DNA of 14,309 bases from a bacterium (GTDB lineage: Bacteria; Hydrothermota; UBA3072; B12-G15), in assembly GCA_003646055.1 (NCBI GenBank), contig QNDZ01000023.1:1-14309 (forward strand). Reading direction: 5' to 3'. Under the pieces are notes generated by a model. The model searched no databases. It saw nothing but the letters and a program-made list of their open reading frames with translations, and was not told the DNA's origin. Positions 13,544 to 14,309 of this stretch are shown piece by piece (positions within the stretch are counted from its first letter, which is position 1; each line of letters opens with the position of its first letter). Made by a program: the position numbers and the translations under genes.

Positions 13544-14309
13544 ACTAAGGGCATTTCTCACCACACTTGGAATTATCATTGGTGTAACCACGGTGATTGC
13601 AGTTGTATCTGTAATCATCGGTGTTCAAAAAAAGGTAACAGACACATTTTCCTCCATTGGTGCAGATGTAATCTACATCCAGAAGTACCCTTGGGTGATG
13701 GGTGCAAGACGCAAGTGGTGGGAGATAAGAAAGAGAAAAGACATAACATTCACTGAATACAATGCCTTGAAGAAGTATTCAACAACCATAAAATATATTG
13801 CTCCAGAGATGCATTCAAGAGTATCATTGAAAAGGGGGAACAAAAAGGTTGAGGCCGTAGAGATAACAGGAACAACTCACATCCTGCCAAAGATAAATCA
13901 GCAGTATGTGGAGACTGGACGATTTTTGAGTGAGGATGATGTCAGGTACAGGAAAAATGTATGTGTGATTGGGACAGATGTTGCAGAGAATCTATTCCCT
14001 GAGGAAAATCCTGTTGGTCAGTATCTGAAAATAGCAGGGAATAAGTTTTTGGTGATTGGCATCCTTGAAAAGAAGGGGAACATATTCGGTCAGAGCATGG
14101 ACAATGTTGCAGTAATTCCCTACACAACCTACCAGAAGATATTTGGCTCAAGGAGAAGTATAACCATTGTTGCACTCGCTGAAAATAAGGATGAAGCCAT
14201 TGAAGAGATAAGGTGGATATTGAGGAATGTGAGGAAGGTACCACAAGGAAAGCCAGACGACTTCTCAATAAATACATCTGATGCACTTATCAAGCAGTGG
14301 AATGAACTT
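13482..14309 (+). CDS. MacB/FtsX-type ABC transporter permease, N-terminal part (partial at right edge)
   Basis: The frame opens at ATG 13482 (MDRGFLTELIRAAVESIRIN) and remains open for 276 codons to the window edge; full-length permeases of this type are about 400 residues. AAAGGAG (13468-13474) lies seven bases upstream, inside the adaptor gene, so the two genes overlap by 62 bases. The NKLRAFLTTLGIIIGV motif (20-35) and first membrane helix (about 24-48) are the hallmark of MacB-type permeases, followed by the large periplasmic domain (MacB_PCD) with VIGTDVAENLFPEENPVG and VIGILEKKGNIFGQSMDN. No ATP-binding domain precedes it, unlike E. coli MacB where the ATPase is fused N-terminally, so a separate ATPase gene is expected, perhaps downstream. 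It should use the adaptor and channel as partners in a tripartite exporter. Confidence 0.92.
   Translation, partial: MDRGFLTELIRAAVESIRINKLRAFLTTLGIIIGVTTVIAVVSVIIGVQKKVTDTFSSIGADVIYIQKYPWVMGARRKWWEIRKRKDITFTEYNALKKYSTTIKYIAPEMHSRVSLKRGNKKVEAVEITGTTHILPKINQQYVETGRFLSEDDVRYRKNVCVIGTDVAENLFPEENPVGQYLKIAGNKFLVIGILEKKGNIFGQSMDNVAVIPYTTYQKIFGSRRSITIVALAENKDEAIEEIRWILRNVRKVPQGKPDDFSINTSDALIKQWNEL

Noticed and set aside
13942..14286. 114-codon minus-strand open frame near the right edge
   Set aside because: The plus-strand MacB-type permease frame covers the region without a stop and has clear family motifs.
1..14309. tRNA, rRNA, CRISPR array, insertion sequence or prophage
   Set aside because: No cloverleaf, spaced direct repeats, transposase, integrase or terminal inverted repeats were seen on either strand by eye; a covariance-model scan was not possible.

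Overview
The window looks like the chromosome of a diderm (outer-membrane-bearing) bacterium, probably a thermophile from an uncultured lineage. It encodes a TonB-dependent receptor and a TolC-type channel, so it has an outer membrane. One secreted protein ends in a domain resembling the type IX secretion (T9SS) type A sorting domain, which points to the FCB group or neighbouring candidate phyla such as WOR-3. The ferredoxin resembles hyperthermophile ferredoxins, and Arg is mostly AGG/AGA with frequent ATA for Ile. The taxonomic placement is inference; there is no rRNA or other marker gene here. Coding density is high, and no mobile element, CRISPR array, tRNA or rRNA was seen.

Layout: (1) 1-1311, the end of an aconitase-family large subunit (LeuC type, cut by the window edge) and its small subunit (LeuD type), joined by an ATGA overlap. 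(2) 1356-3886 on the minus strand, a cobalamin uptake unit: promoter, cobalamin riboswitch, intrinsic terminator, ECF transporter S component and a BtuB-like TonB-dependent receptor. (3) 3895-6615 on the plus strand, a secreted papain-family (C1A) protease with an FG-GAP propeller and a C-terminal sorting domain. (4) 6645-10133 on the minus strand, a very large secreted protein with a propeller, a transglutaminase-like core and several beta-sandwich modules; it converges on the protease gene at a shared bidirectional terminator. (5) 10211-10494, a monocistronic single-cluster ferredoxin with its own promoter and terminator. (6) 10562-14309, an operon of a Yip1-like membrane protein, a TolC-family channel, a periplasmic adaptor and a MacB-type ABC permease (cut by the right edge).

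How the genes work together: the riboswitch, S component and receptor form a coherent B12 import module spanning both membranes and shut off when cobalamin is plentiful. The TolC/adaptor/permease set is a MacAB-TolC-like tripartite exporter whose ATPase is not in view. The two large exported proteins each join a papain-superfold Cys/His catalytic domain to FG-GAP-type propeller repeats and probably act at or outside the cell surface. Two intergenic regions (about 3859-3923 and 10159-10240) hold back-to-back divergent promoters with near-consensus TTGACA/TTGACT -35 boxes. The items most worth a second look are the propeller-plus-papain-fold pair, the riboswitch-controlled ECF-S/BtuB pair, the Asp-ligand ferredoxin with an extra Cys cluster, and the very short uncharged signal peptides on three exported proteins.
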